Shown here in pieces: positions 35,142 to 44,903 of a stretch of DNA of 64,000 bases. The position numbers were made by a program, and so were the translations under genes. The notes beneath the pieces are model-generated. The model was not told where the DNA came from and ran no database searches. It worked only from the letters and a program-made list of their open reading frames with translations. The DNA comes from Nisaea denitrificans DSM 18348 (GTDB lineage: Bacteria; Pseudomonadota; Alphaproteobacteria; Thalassobaculales; Thalassobaculaceae), in assembly GCF_000426505.1 (NCBI RefSeq), contig NZ_AUFM01000019.1, forward strand, positions 62,001 through 126,000. Reading direction: 5' to 3'. Each line of letters begins with the position of its first letter. Position 1 is the first letter of the stretch.

Positions 35142-36077
35142 ATGGTTCAGATAGTTTATGCGACGGTGAAGAATCTCGATCAGCCGATAGGTGGTGTGAT
35201 CGTGCAGGCGGCTCACGTCGCGAGCCTCAGGCGGGCTGGGTTCGACGCAAAAATCGCGAGCAGCTATGAAGGCGGGCTTCCGCCCTGGGTTGATCAAGAT
35301 GCCGTTTTTGAGAACAGTAACCAGCTGGCAATCGGCCCCGGCGATATTCTCGTCCTGCATGACTCGTTACCTAGGCACACTTTTGACCGTGTCATGTCTA
35401 TGCCAGTGAGGCGGGTTTTTTTCTGCCAGAATCACTACTTTCTCGGGGGAACATTGCAGCCTCACGAGCGGTTATCGGATTTCCCGATTGATGCTTTTCT
35501 CTGTGTATCAGAGCCGATCGCTGCGCACCTGCGCGATGCACATGGTGTTGCGGATCCGTTCGTCATTCGCCCGGCGATCCGTCCGGCCATTGGCCCGGCG
35601 GACGAGAAAAAAATCCAGGTTTGCTATATGCCGCGCAAGCGTATGATCGAATTCGGTTCGGTTATGTATGGATTGCGGTATCTGTACCCGCATATCGCGG
35701 GAACACCCTTTGTCAGCATTCATAACAGGCATCCGAATGACGTCGCCGCGATTATGGCGGAAAGTGCCGTGTTCCTTTCACTCAGCCGGAATGAAGGGCT
35801 TGGGCTCCCACCTCTCGAGGCGATGGCCGCAGGCTGTGTCGTGGTCGGTTATCATGGTGGTGGTGGTCTGGACTATGCGACGGCAGCCAATGGTCGTTGG
35901 TATGATGAGGCGACGCCTGACAACCTGGTTCATCTGCTCGCCGAGACGATTTTGTCATTGCGTGCCGATCCCAATGCATTTTCAGGACTGGTGGAGGCCG
36001 GGCGACAGACTGTTGCCGGATACACGGATCAGGCAATGGATGATGCGCTTCTCGACTTCTGGAGATCGTTCCTGTGA
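35142..36077 (+). CDS. Family 4-like glycosyltransferase
   Basis: The 311-residue product has a GT-B pattern: an N-terminal acceptor domain with QPIGGVIVQAAHVASL and a C-terminal donor-domain motif SLSRNEGLGLPPLEAMAAGCVVVGYHGGGG. The E-x7-E arrangement (Glu in NEGLGL and in PLEAM) is present. No membrane segment is visible. It begins a gene pair with the next gene, overlapping it by four bases, after the leg genes, so it may use a CMP-nonulosonate or another local donor. Confidence 0.82.
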   Translation: MVQIVYATVKNLDQPIGGVIVQAAHVASLRRAGFDAKIASSYEGGLPPWVDQDAVFENSNQLAIGPGDILVLHDSLPRHTFDRVMSMPVRRVFFCQNHYFLGGTLQPHERLSDFPIDAFLCVSEPIAAHLRDAHGVADPFVIRPAIRPAIGPADEKKIQVCYMPRKRMIEFGSVMYGLRYLYPHIAGTPFVSIHNRHPNDVAAIMAESAVFLSLSRNEGLGLPPLEAMAAGCVVVGYHGGGGLDYATAANGRWYDEATPDNLVHLLAETILSLRADPNAFSGLVEAGRQTVAGYTDQAMDDALLDFWRSFL

Positions 36078-36991
36078 TTGGCTTTGTCCTGATGGAGGGA
36101 GAACCAGCGTACTCGGAGAAGCGGCGCTTCTATCAGGGACAGATCGATCGGTTACGTGCTGGAGGGCAGGCAGCAGGTCTTTACGAGTTCTCAGATGATG
36201 CACGCCATCTGCCTGGTGACGGTGCAATTGCGGTGTTTGATGTCGCGTGCCGGAAGTTCCTGCGTCGCCATCTTGATGAGCGGCAGATTCCCCATGCGCC
36301 TATCATTTGGAACCCCTATATCTTTTTCCAAACCGATCATCATTGGATTCGGACTTCTGATCTTGTGGTTTCTGCGCTTGCTCCGGGCAGAGAATCGGGA
36401 CGGATGTTACAAAAACTCGCCCTTGGGAAGTCGGTCGAAACACTTCGAATATCAGCGGAATATCTGGACTTTAATCCCAGTGCTCGAAACATCGTGGACC
36501 ACTTGCAGGTGTCACGGATCGGCTGTTTCGGGGGTAGTCAGTTCGCGATTGATTTCATCAAAGGTATCTTGACACGAGGCTGGCCCGAGCTTGCTGAATG
36601 TGAGTGGGTTGATCTGGATGCTGAAGCCCTTGAGGAGTGGCGAGATAGGCTTGTGGGTTGTGATGTTCTTATCTCTCTCAGAGGGCTCTGCGGTAGTGCT
36701 CTCCCCCTCCTTGACGCTATGGCATCAGACATTGTGGTTGCTGGAATGCATGGCGGAGGTTTGCGCGATGTTGCATGTCCGGAAAACGGTATCTGGATCA
36801 ACAGTGCGACACTTGAGACGGTTGCAGAAGAGCTGTCAGATGGCCTTCTGCGTCTGGCAGCCGATCCGGTGTGGCATCGGCAACTCATCGACCGAGCGTT
36901 TGAAACAGCTATAGAAAACAGCGTGGATGCTACTTTTGGTGACAATCTGGAGGTTTGGAAGCGGCTGACCGAAAGAGCCCTTTCAGCTTGA
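36074..36991 (+). CDS. Divergent glycosyltransferase-like protein
   Basis: A 305-residue protein started by GTG within a GTGA overlap. Its C-terminal half (LRGLCGSALPLLDAMASDIVVAGMHGGGLRDVA, about 200-235) lines up with the donor domain of the preceding gene, but the Glu residues of the E-x7-E motif are not clear here. It looks like a diverged copy in which catalytic residues have changed. The first half shows no recognised family. Its 3' end overlaps the convergent gene by nine bases. Confidence 0.6.
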   Translation: MIGFVLMEGEPAYSEKRRFYQGQIDRLRAGGQAAGLYEFSDDARHLPGDGAIAVFDVACRKFLRRHLDERQIPHAPIIWNPYIFFQTDHHWIRTSDLVVSALAPGRESGRMLQKLALGKSVETLRISAEYLDFNPSARNIVDHLQVSRIGCFGGSQFAIDFIKGILTRGWPELAECEWVDLDAEALEEWRDRLVGCDVLISLRGLCGSALPLLDAMASDIVVAGMHGGGLRDVACPENGIWINSATLETVAEELSDGLLRLAADPVWHRQLIDRAFETAIENSVDATFGDNLEVWKRLTERALSA

Positions 36992-38089
36992 TAGGACTTC
37001 CATAGCTTTCCGGGCTGCATCCATCCATGTGAAATTACCCAGGATCTGGCGGGAGCCGGCGCGCCCGCGCTTGGCCGCTTCTTCCCTGTCCTCGTAAACT
37101 TCGCGCATCAATTTCCGCAGATGCTGGGCGCACGGTTCGGCCCAGCATCCGCCAACATTGGCAGCTGATCTGTAATAATTATCTTCGATTGGGACCAGTT
37201 TGTAGGTCACGCGATAGGCCGAGTCGTCCATGAACTCGGTCGGCCCGCTATAGTCCGTTGCGATCACCGGTAATGCGCAGGCCATGGCCTCACAAATTGG
37301 AAGCCCCCAGCCTTCGGCTCGGAACGGGGAAACAAACGCATTGCAGGCGCGATACAGTTCGGCGAACCGGGCATGGCTCCGCACCGGAGGGATAACGACA
37401 ATACGGTCTGGGCGCTGAAGCCGCATGCCGCGCAGGATACGGCCGATATCGAAATCCGGGTCGTGATGATTGTCGCAAGAGAGGACGAGGCGTACTGCAT
37501 CGTCGGGGCCGAATTCCGCATCGAAGCTTTTGATGAGAAGTTCGGTCCCTTTGCGGGTTTCGAAGCGCCCGACATTCAGAAACTTGAACCCTTCATATGC
37601 AGCCAGTGCGTTAGTTGGTTCTATCTCCGGGTTGAACACATCAGGATCGACGCCTTCCGGCATGATCCGAACCTGACTTGCTGAAACCCCGTTGTCGATG
37701 AGCACGGAACGGCCCCAGGCCGTCGGAATCCATATTTCATCGGCACGCTTGAGCTTATCCAGCCAGCCGGCCGGGAATTCGGTCGATTCCCAGACAGTAT
37801 AAGCAATCCGTTTACCGGGGGCGCCGTCGAGAATGTCCATCATATCGCCGTAGAGCAGGGCGATGGTCGCGCGGGGAGAGAGCTTCGTAAGCGCAGTCAG
37901 AACAGCGCGATCCTCTTGCCACGGTCCATCAAGGCCAAACAGCGGGGAAGCTGCGACAGGTATCAGTTTCGACAAGTTATCGAAGAAATTTCGAGTGTGA
38001 ACATTGTATCCGAAACGCCCGTCAAACCAGCCGATCGCATGCACCAGGCTGCTGTTCATTGCTTCTGGTTTTGCTTCAGGAAAGGCCAT
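36983..38089 (-). CDS. Family 4 glycosyltransferase
   Basis: This 368-residue GT-B enzyme has FGYNVHTRNF near the N-terminus, the donor strand NVGRFETRKGTELLIKSF and the E-x7-E motif RAEGWGLPICEAMACALPVIATD. I use the ATG at 38089 instead of the TTG at 38098. It overlaps the upstream glycosyltransferase gene by 14 bases, so the two are probably one transcript. The donor and acceptor are unknown. Confidence 0.88.
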   Translation of the reverse strand: MAFPEAKPEAMNSSLVHAIGWFDGRFGYNVHTRNFFDNLSKLIPVAASPLFGLDGPWQEDRAVLTALTKLSPRATIALLYGDMMDILDGAPGKRIAYTVWESTEFPAGWLDKLKRADEIWIPTAWGRSVLIDNGVSASQVRIMPEGVDPDVFNPEIEPTNALAAYEGFKFLNVGRFETRKGTELLIKSFDAEFGPDDAVRLVLSCDNHHDPDFDIGRILRGMRLQRPDRIVVIPPVRSHARFAELYRACNAFVSPFRAEGWGLPICEAMACALPVIATDYSGPTEFMDDSAYRVTYKLVPIEDNYYRSAANVGGCWAEPCAQHLRKLMREVYEDREEAAKRGRAGSRQILGNFTWMDAARKAMEVLSS

Positions 38090-39278
38090 GATCTTCAATG
38101 AATGTGAGCAATTGGCTTACCTGCCGATCCCAGGAAAGCTGATGCATCCGTTGGGCGCCGCGCAAGCCGATCTCGGCGGCTCTCTCACGATTTTGGTAAA
38201 CGTATTCCAGCTGCTCGACGATCTCCTCAACTGAGGATTCACCCCACCCTGTGGTGTCGAACCCCGGTTCGGGCGATGGCACCGGTGATTGGGATTTGAG
38301 CGGGATGCAAGCCCCTTCATGAATAATGTCGAGGTGCCCGGTGTTGCTGGAGATAATTGTTGGGATGCCGCAGGCCATCGTCTCCATGGCAACGAGATTT
38401 GTTCCCCCCTCGCAACGGTTCGGGAAGAGGGCAACGTCGGCCTCTCTCATCAGTCCCTGAGTCTCACGATGCGGATAGTTCGTGAATGCATACACGTGCT
38501 TTCTACTGAGGCCGAATATTTCAAACCACTTGTCGATTTGTAGATGGCCTCTGGCATTGGGAGCTGGCACCGAGGGGAGATGTGGTGAGTTGGAAAATTG
38601 TCGATAGGCCGAACTGTGGGGCCATTGATTGTCCCAGATACAAAGAAGAAGGGTTTCGGGGTGCCGCTCGATGAAGATTTTCAGGGCTGCCAGCGCGATG
38701 TCTTGCCCTTTCCGATATTCCATCTTGCCACCGGCGAAAATGACAAAGCGGTCACCGAACAAGCCCTTTTTGGGCGCCGGGTGAAATTGCGCCGGATCAA
38801 CTCCTTGGAAAATAACGCTGGTTTTCTCCACGCCTGCATTTTTCAGAATTTCACCGTTCCACGTCGACCCGGCTGTGACGCTTGCAAACCGTTTGTAGGT
38901 CTCGGATTCTTCTTTTCGGATGTTGGCGTTCTCGAAAAAAGTCAGCGCGTGATTATGACTGCCAATGACACCAAGAGAATGATCTGCAAATTGTGGCTGG
39001 ACGCCTGTGCCGCGGGCATGGAGGATTGGAATTGGTAGCCGCTTACCCGTGTTTTTGAAGGGGATAAGCCCATCTGGTTGTTGCAACAAGGGCTTTTCAG
39101 TCAACCTGGAAACTACAGTTGCTTCCAATTTGTCGACGACATCCAGATTTATGTCTTCAAGCATAACCGGAATAAACCTGGTCTTCAGGCTCATATACCG
39201 GATGATTTGGTAGCCGTAGATGCCCCAGCCCGTTACAGGCAGGATGGCCCAAGAAATTCCGATGCGTTGTGGTTTCAT
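38076..39278 (-). CDS. Family 4 glycosyltransferase
   Basis: A 400-residue GT-B protein with the donor-domain strand FAGGKMEYRKGQDIALAAL and the E-x7-E region NRCEGGTNLVAMETMACGIPTIISSNTG. The N-terminus (SWAILPVTGWGIYGYQI) resembles the preceding family member and forms the acceptor domain. Starting at the ATG at 39278, it is followed by a second GT4 gene in the same direction and preceded by a small lipoprotein gene on the same strand. Confidence 0.88.
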   Translation of the reverse strand: MKPQRIGISWAILPVTGWGIYGYQIIRYMSLKTRFIPVMLEDINLDVVDKLEATVVSRLTEKPLLQQPDGLIPFKNTGKRLPIPILHARGTGVQPQFADHSLGVIGSHNHALTFFENANIRKEESETYKRFASVTAGSTWNGEILKNAGVEKTSVIFQGVDPAQFHPAPKKGLFGDRFVIFAGGKMEYRKGQDIALAALKIFIERHPETLLLCIWDNQWPHSSAYRQFSNSPHLPSVPAPNARGHLQIDKWFEIFGLSRKHVYAFTNYPHRETQGLMREADVALFPNRCEGGTNLVAMETMACGIPTIISSNTGHLDIIHEGACIPLKSQSPVPSPEPGFDTTGWGESSVEEIVEQLEYVYQNRERAAEIGLRGAQRMHQLSWDRQVSQLLTFIEDHGLS

Positions 39279-39311
39279 TTTTGGGCAGGGTCCAAGGCGG
39301 AAATAATTCCG

Positions 39312-39683
39312 TTAATCGCTGTCTCGTTCCAGCTCGAAGTTATAGATTTTTCCGCGGAAATAGCTGACAGCTGTCATGCGGATTTTATTCTTATCGCCCT
39401 CGTCAAAATAGATGGTCATGACGCGGTTCTCATTCTTGAATTTGACCAGCGTCCGCCCTTTATTGGAAAGATACTCAGCCTTGCGAACCGTGTCATTCAG
39501 ATGAATGGTATCCGGTTCGAACACAACTACGAATAAGTCGTCGGCGATTTTGCCGTCAATCCGGAGTTCTTTGCGCGCTTCATCCGTAATCGTGCCGACC
39601 CACCGGCCATCGATAGCTTCTTCCTCTGACTTACAGGCTGCAAGGCTCAATACGAGAGCTATGGATGCAAGAATCTGTTTCAT
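39312..39683 (-). CDS. Small lipoprotein, hypothetical
   Basis: The frame is open to 39752, but the ATG at 39683 begins a typical lipoprotein signal peptide (MKQILASIALVLSLAACKS) with the lipobox LAAC, so the mature protein begins at the Cys near residue 17. The product is 123 residues. The rest, about 105 residues, is predicted to be beta-rich (GRWVGTI, RVMTIYF) and is not a family that I can name. It is likely anchored in the outer or inner membrane facing the periplasm. Confidence 0.72.
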   Translation of the reverse strand: MKQILASIALVLSLAACKSEEEAIDGRWVGTITDEARKELRIDGKIADDLFVVVFEPDTIHLNDTVRKAEYLSNKGRTLVKFKNENRVMTIYFDEGDKNKIRMTAVSYFRGKIYNFELERDSD

Positions 39684-39819
39684 TGGGACCTGATCTGGTA
39701 GTGGCGTCGCGTCGAGGCTTAACAGGCGCCCGCGAGACCTGATAGAGTTCATTAGTCGATGCTGTGTCCCCGTTCAAGGGGCCGGCATGTCGCGGTTGCG
39801 CGTATGCAGGAACACGGTG

Positions 39820-40257
39820 CTATCGCCCTTTGTCGTACAAATTGGCGATTTCATCACGCAGAGCTTCGGATGCGCGCTGTTTGAGACGCTCCAAGATACT
39901 TTCCACCCTGCGGCTTTGCTGCGCGAGGTTTAACGTATCGGCTTGGTTTATCTGGGTCAGAAGTGTGATGATTTGGTCATCGAGAACCGGATAAATTCGG
40001 GTCCTGCTGGTTTCCCGCATATCGCTCTCGGATTTTACATTGACCAGGAACAGCTCGAAGTCCCGGTTTCGGGCAACAAGGTGCGACAAGGCGCGCATCC
40101 AATCTATGGAGTTCCGGCAAAAGGGGGTCGGATAGATCAGGGCTGCAACTTTCGTCGGCCCCGGATACTCACGGACGGCATTCGGGTTCAGTCCGGCAAA
40201 ACGCGCGGCTGGCTCAAGGAAAATCAGGTCGGATTCGAGAACCCATTTGTTCGGCAT
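39820..40257 (-). CDS. Hypothetical protein
   Basis: This 145-residue protein has no signal peptide or membrane segment. The N-terminal half looks alpha/beta (VAALIYPTPFCRNS) and the C-terminal 50 residues are helical and charged (LAQQSRRVESILERLKQRA). I do not recognise a family. It sits between a lipoprotein gene on the same strand and a divergent epimerase gene. Codon use is similar to its neighbours, so it is probably real. Confidence 0.55.
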   Translation of the reverse strand: MPNKWVLESDLIFLEPAARFAGLNPNAVREYPGPTKVAALIYPTPFCRNSIDWMRALSHLVARNRDFELFLVNVKSESDMRETSRTRIYPVLDDQIITLLTQINQADTLNLAQQSRRVESILERLKQRASEALRDEIANLYDKGR

Positions 40258-40380
40258 CAGACGCCCATCCTATCGTAAGACATGGCGAATTGGGTCGTGC
40301 TGTCCGAATTGCCACATCTTGTGCTAAGCAGCGAGTTATCTTGAACATGGGTCCGGAATTCAACAGAGGGATTGGGTTTG

Positions 40381-41397
40381 ATGGTTCGGAATAGCGAACG
40401 CGGGATCGCGGTCGTCACCGGTGGAGCCGGTTTTATCGGGAGCCACATGGTCGATCTTCTATTGTCCGAGGGGTTCCGTGTGCATGTGGTCGACAACTTT
40501 GTCGGCGGTCACCGTTCGAATCTGAAGCACCATGCGGACAATCCGGACCTCAGGATCTTCGAAGCGGATATCCGGGACATCGAGTCCATGCGGCGCGCCT
40601 TTGAAGGAGCACGTTTCGTCTACCACTTCGCCGGAATCGGCGACATTGTGCCATCGATCGAGCGACCTATCGATTACATGGCGACGAATGCGCAAGGCAC
40701 TGTCCATGTCCTGGAATGCGCACGCGAGGCGAATGTCGAGAAGCTCGTCTATGCCGCGTCGTCATCCTGTTATGGATTGGCGGACACACCGACCACCGAG
40801 CTGCATCCTGCACAGCCGCAATATCCCTATGCCCTCAGCAAATATCAGGGTGAGCAGGCAGTGTTGCATTGGCATCAGGTCTATGGACTGCCAGCCAATT
40901 CCGTACGCATTTTTAATGCATACGGTACCCGTGTCCGGACTACGGGGGCTTATGGCGCCGTCTTCGGTGTGTTCCTTCGCCAGAAGCTTGCGGGGAAACC
41001 CTTCACGGTTGTCGGTGACGGCACACAGCGACGAGATTTCATTTATGCCTCTGACCTGGCGCGCGCATTTCATGCGGCGGCGCTGACGGAGAAGTCTGGC
41101 GAAATCTACAATGCCGGCGGCGGAAACCCGAAATCCATAAACCGGCTTGTCGAGCTGATCGGCGGCGAGGTCGTTTATGTTCCGAAGCGGCCGGGTGAGC
41201 CCGATGTGACCTGGGCGGATATTTCCAAGCTGCAGGGCGAGCTTGGCTGGGCGCCGGAAATCTCCTTTGAGGATGGCGTGGCCCGCATGCTGGCGGATAT
41301 CGAACGCTGGAAGGATGCCCCGCTCTGGGATCCGGATTCAATCGCGGACGCGACGAAGACCTGGTTCGCCTATTTGGGTGACGGTGAAAAAGTCTGA
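40381..41397 (+). CDS. NAD-dependent nucleotide-sugar epimerase/dehydratase
   Basis: The 338-residue extended SDR has VTGGAGFIGSHMVD (14-27), SSSCYG and PYALSKYQGE for the Tyr/Lys pair, and RIFNAYGTR. The pattern resembles UDP-GlcNAc/UDP-Glc 4-epimerases of the WbpP/GalE group. A TTG nine bases upstream extends the frame, but the ATG at 40381 is the better start. It precedes a Gfo/Idh/MocA oxidoreductase gene, so both may act on the same nucleotide sugar. Confidence 0.88.
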   Translation: MVRNSERGIAVVTGGAGFIGSHMVDLLLSEGFRVHVVDNFVGGHRSNLKHHADNPDLRIFEADIRDIESMRRAFEGARFVYHFAGIGDIVPSIERPIDYMATNAQGTVHVLECAREANVEKLVYAASSSCYGLADTPTTELHPAQPQYPYALSKYQGEQAVLHWHQVYGLPANSVRIFNAYGTRVRTTGAYGAVFGVFLRQKLAGKPFTVVGDGTQRRDFIYASDLARAFHAAALTEKSGEIYNAGGGNPKSINRLVELIGGEVVYVPKRPGEPDVTWADISKLQGELGWAPEISFEDGVARMLADIERWKDAPLWDPDSIADATKTWFAYLGDGEKV

Positions 41398-41459
41398 AGA
41401 GATGACATGATGGGGCTGCCCTATGCGTGGGGAGCCTGGAAAGCATTAAGCGGAGTAAG

Positions 41460-42542
41460 ATGAGGATGGAAGCGAGCAGGGCAAATCGGGCCCGGATCGG
41501 GGTTCTGGGATGCGGCCGGGTTTCGGCGCGTTACCGGGAAGTGTTCCGCGACGAATTGACGGACATTGCCGACGTTGTGGCGGTGACGGATCTCGATGGG
41601 TCAAAATCGGCATCCTTCGCCGACGATATTGGCGGCTGTCCGGTGGTTGCCGATATGGACGCGCTGCTTTCCGAAAAACCGGATCTGCTTTGCATCCTGA
41701 CCGAGTCGGGCAATCACTATGAGCATGCGAAGAAGGCGCTTGAGGCCGGCATCAATGTGATCGTCGAAAAGCCCGTTGCCCTGCGTCTGGAGCATGCAGA
41801 GGAGCTGTCGCGGATTGCCCGGGAGCGTGGTCTGATCTGTGCCGAGATAAAACAGAACCGCTACAATCCCGCGATGCGTTTCCTGCGGGGCGCGATGGAT
41901 GAGGGCCGGTTCGGCAAGCTGGTTTCCGTTGGTATCCGGGTGCACTGGAGTCGTGACCAGTCTTACTACGACGACCCCTGGCATGGCCGCTGGCGGATGG
42001 ATGGCGGGGTGCTGTCCCAGCAGGCCATCCATCATATCGATGCCATGCGTTGGCTCGGAGGCCCGATCGAGGCGGTTTGCGCCCAGGGCCGGGCTGTGAT
42101 CAACAAACTGGAAGCCGAGGATACGGCGACCGCGATCGTCCGGTTCGAGAATGGTGCCATGGGTACGATCGAAGCCACGACGGCGGCGCGTCCGCGGGAT
42201 TTCGAGGCTTCTCTCCATATTGTCGGTGACAAGGCCCTTGCTAAGGTAGGCGGCCGGGCGATCAACCTGGTCGAGACATGGGAATCGATTGAGCCGCAAG
42301 CCGGTGACGAGGATGTGCAGGCAGCATTCTCCCAGGAAGTGCCGACCAGCTATGGCCTTGGTCACGGCCCCTATATTCGCGAGGTCATCGACTATTGGCG
42401 CGCCGGAAAGACGGATGTACCTGTCTCGGTTGATGAAGGCAGCAAGGCCCTCGCTTTCCTCCATGCCCTTTACCGAAGTATGGAAGTCGGCGGTTGGGTT
42501 GCGCTTAAGGATGCTCCGAAATCAGAGCGCCTGGGGCTCTAG
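41460..42542 (+). CDS. Gfo/Idh/MocA family oxidoreductase
   Basis: A 360-residue NAD(P)-dependent oxidoreductase. The Rossmann motif GVLGCGRVSARY (about 14-25) and the catalytic EKP (VIVEKPVAL) are clear, and GGVLSQQAIHHIDAMRWL carries the active-site His. Members of this family in glycan loci (WbpB/WlbA) oxidise C3 of UDP-GlcNAc uronate. The ATG at 41460 follows a GGAG box; the frame extends to a GTG at 41427. It probably works with the epimerase upstream or with the dehydrogenase at 27011. Confidence 0.88.
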   Translation: MRMEASRANRARIGVLGCGRVSARYREVFRDELTDIADVVAVTDLDGSKSASFADDIGGCPVVADMDALLSEKPDLLCILTESGNHYEHAKKALEAGINVIVEKPVALRLEHAEELSRIARERGLICAEIKQNRYNPAMRFLRGAMDEGRFGKLVSVGIRVHWSRDQSYYDDPWHGRWRMDGGVLSQQAIHHIDAMRWLGGPIEAVCAQGRAVINKLEAEDTATAIVRFENGAMGTIEATTAARPRDFEASLHIVGDKALAKVGGRAINLVETWESIEPQAGDEDVQAAFSQEVPTSYGLGHGPYIREVIDYWRAGKTDVPVSVDEGSKALAFLHALYRSMEVGGWVALKDAPKSERLGL

Positions 42543-42565
42543 CCCTTTGCGTGGGTCATTCGGAT

Positions 42566-44464
42566 ATGACGCGTGACAGTGATATGCCTGACGCTGATCC
42601 GTTAGTTATTCTAGAGGAAACCCTGCGTGCTAGAGCCGCGCGGGGGGCGCTTGCTGACGATGAAAAGCGTGAGTCTTTCCGGGCGCTAGCGCTATTGAGT
42701 CCGTCTGATGGCATGCGCTGGGCGGCTCTTGCCGGGTGCTGGCCGGATCGAGGAGCGACGCTTCTTCATAGGGCGATCATTCTGATACCCGGTGATTTTC
42801 GTCTGTACGTAAATCTGTCGAACAGGCATGTGCAGGCCGAAACGGTGGACAAAGCTTTCGTCAGCCTTCGGCGCGCGGCATTGCTGCAGCCCGGTTTGGC
42901 GCGGATCTCTACGAGCCTCTCTACCCTTATGGCAAAAAGGACAAAGCGTTGGAAATTTCAGTCCCATGCTTGGGTTCAGGGAGCGCATGCAGATACGGGA
43001 GTGGGGCAAGTAGAGAGTCAGATCGCGGGTGGCAAGATTCTGGAGCCCCTTGAGGTTGTTGAGAAAGTACTCCGATCCTCAACGTTGCTATCCGATGCAT
43101 GGCGGTTGCGAGGCGTTCTTCAGCAACGACTGTATAAGAGTGCCGAAAGCCGCCGGTGTCATTGTCGGGCTCTGATTTGTAATCCAGCCAACCTCAATGC
43201 CTATATCGCCGCTTCAGGCTATTTTATCGAGCAGCGCGCATTCACGCGTGCGACCGGGTTGCTTGACTTTGCTGACATTCTAGCGCCTGGAGCGTTCGCT
43301 GTTCTCGCTAATCGGGCGGCGATTCTAGAGCGCACAGGGCAGTTAGAGGAGGCGCTCACGATTGCCAGGCGCGTGACCGTTCTTTATCCGCACATCGGAG
43401 AACGCTATTTCATCTGCGGCACGATTCTTCAAAGCATGGCCAATGTCGGCGATGCTTTGACCAACTTGCGACGCGCCGACATCGCTGCCCCGCAGGATCA
43501 AAGGTTTCAAAATAACTTGGCGATAACGCTCTTGAAATCCGGCCGCTATTCGGAAGGCTTGGCAACATATGAAGGCCGGTGGTTCGCGCCGGCGGAGATG
43601 CCTACGAGCGAACGTTCGCTCTGGCCAAATGCTTCTTTTGACCTGCCATTGTGGGAGCCGGGGCGCCCGGCAGCCGGAAAAATACTGCTCTGGGGCGAGC
43701 AGGGCGTCGGGGATGAAATCTGGGGGCTGTCTTATCTAACGGCGCTCGCTGACCGTCCGGAGCATTTTACGGTCGAGACCGATGCTCGGTTGATGCCTCT
43801 TGTCCAGCGTTGCTTTCCCAAGATCACGCCGTTGCCGAGACGTCTCGATGTGCAGGTCGACATCTCTGACTATCAGGCACAATTGCCTCTCCTGAGTCTT
43901 CCACATCGGCTGGGCCTGGCGGGGCAGCAGACACCGACAGGCTGGATGCGACCAGACCCCGAATGGGTGGACGCAGTCAAACATCGACTGACCGGGGGCA
44001 GGTCAGTACGTCTCATCGGCCTCGCCTGGCGCAGCACGAAACCAGTGCAACACCTCTCGTTTGCTATCGACGTCGAGAGATTCTCGAGACTCACAGCCAT
44101 AGAGAACGCCGTCTTCCTACCGCTGCAATATGGCATGGGAGAGCATGAATGGGATGGGCTGGTCCGCGTTTTCGGAGAAGACCGGGTTGTGCGACCTGAC
44201 TTCGATGTGCGCGACGATCTCGTTCGGCTCGCGGACGCCATCGCGGCCGCTGACGTTGTCGTTTCCCTGGCGACGGCCTTGGTCCCGATGGCTGTCGCTA
44301 CAGGCACGCGCTCTGTGGCGATGTTGATGCCGGTCCAGCGTGATTGGCGTTATCGAGTCGGTGCACAACATTCCCCGATGCTGCCAAATTCGACATTGCT
44401 CTGGCCGCCGGGAAGTGAAGATCCAGAATCGATCCTAAGTGCGGTTGTAAAATCTCTTCGGTAA
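42566..44464 (+). CDS. TPR-glycosyltransferase with GT9-like C-terminal domain
   Basis: The product has 632 residues from the ATG at 42566 (GTG at 42551 is an alternative). The N-terminal half consists of degenerate TPR units (for example LLHRAIILIPGDFRLYVNLSN and TNLRRADIAAPQD). The C-terminal half begins with the motif LLWGEQGVGDEIWG near residue 375 and ends with VVSLATALVPMAVATGTRSVAML. This architecture recurs four more times in the window. The family is thought to glycosylate proteins or surface glycans in the cytoplasm; the acceptor is unknown. Confidence 0.82.
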   Translation: MTRDSDMPDADPLVILEETLRARAARGALADDEKRESFRALALLSPSDGMRWAALAGCWPDRGATLLHRAIILIPGDFRLYVNLSNRHVQAETVDKAFVSLRRAALLQPGLARISTSLSTLMAKRTKRWKFQSHAWVQGAHADTGVGQVESQIAGGKILEPLEVVEKVLRSSTLLSDAWRLRGVLQQRLYKSAESRRCHCRALICNPANLNAYIAASGYFIEQRAFTRATGLLDFADILAPGAFAVLANRAAILERTGQLEEALTIARRVTVLYPHIGERYFICGTILQSMANVGDALTNLRRADIAAPQDQRFQNNLAITLLKSGRYSEGLATYEGRWFAPAEMPTSERSLWPNASFDLPLWEPGRPAAGKILLWGEQGVGDEIWGLSYLTALADRPEHFTVETDARLMPLVQRCFPKITPLPRRLDVQVDISDYQAQLPLLSLPHRLGLAGQQTPTGWMRPDPEWVDAVKHRLTGGRSVRLIGLAWRSTKPVQHLSFAIDVERFSRLTAIENAVFLPLQYGMGEHEWDGLVRVFGEDRVVRPDFDVRDDLVRLADAIAAADVVVSLATALVPMAVATGTRSVAMLMPVQRDWRYRVGAQHSPMLPNSTLLWPPGSEDPESILSAVVKSLR

Positions 44465-44743
44465 TTTTCTGCGGCTAAAGTCTGCCAGCAATCTCCAATC
44501 TGTTGCCGAGAAGACACGGTAACAGATTGGATTTTGCCCGGATCGACGCGTCTTTGCCCCAATTGCGGAAGGTGAGGAAACCCTGCCGTGACAGACGAGG
44601 TGCCTGAAAAGATAAGGTGTTTATACATAACTAATTGATTTTATGAAATTAAACGAGATGCAAGGGGAGTGGTCAGCGTTCGGGCGCAGGAACGTAGGGG
44701 GAGCTTGGGTTGCGGTATTCTTGTGCGCTAAAACCGTCCGGTA

Positions 44744-44770
44744 ACCGCTTGCGTTCATTAGGCAAGCGGT
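44744..44770. terminator. Inverted repeat, possible terminator or operator
   Basis: ACCGCTTGC and GCAAGCGGT are perfect nine-base arms with a nine-base loop. No T-run follows on the plus strand, so intrinsic termination would be weak. It may protect or regulate the RTX transcript. Confidence 0.45.
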
Positions 44771-44865
44771 GTAATAAATCACCCGAGCCGTTTCGTCGCG
44801 GCTAGCAATAGGACTGGCGTTCGCTTGGTGTGCAGGATTTTTTGGTTGACGAAATCCAGATACGG

Positions 44866-44903
44866 CACCAAAGCTAACCCAGAACGGTTTTGGTGTAGCT
44901 TTG
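44866..44903 (+). promoter_or_regulatory. Alternative hairpins in the RTX leader
   Basis: CACCAAAGCTA (44866-44876) can pair either with TTTGGTG (44889-44895) or, through its CAAAGCTA part, with TAGCTTTG (44896-44903). The two stems share bases and cannot form together. They lie about ten bases upstream of the ribosome binding site, so they could affect translation. Confidence 0.35.
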
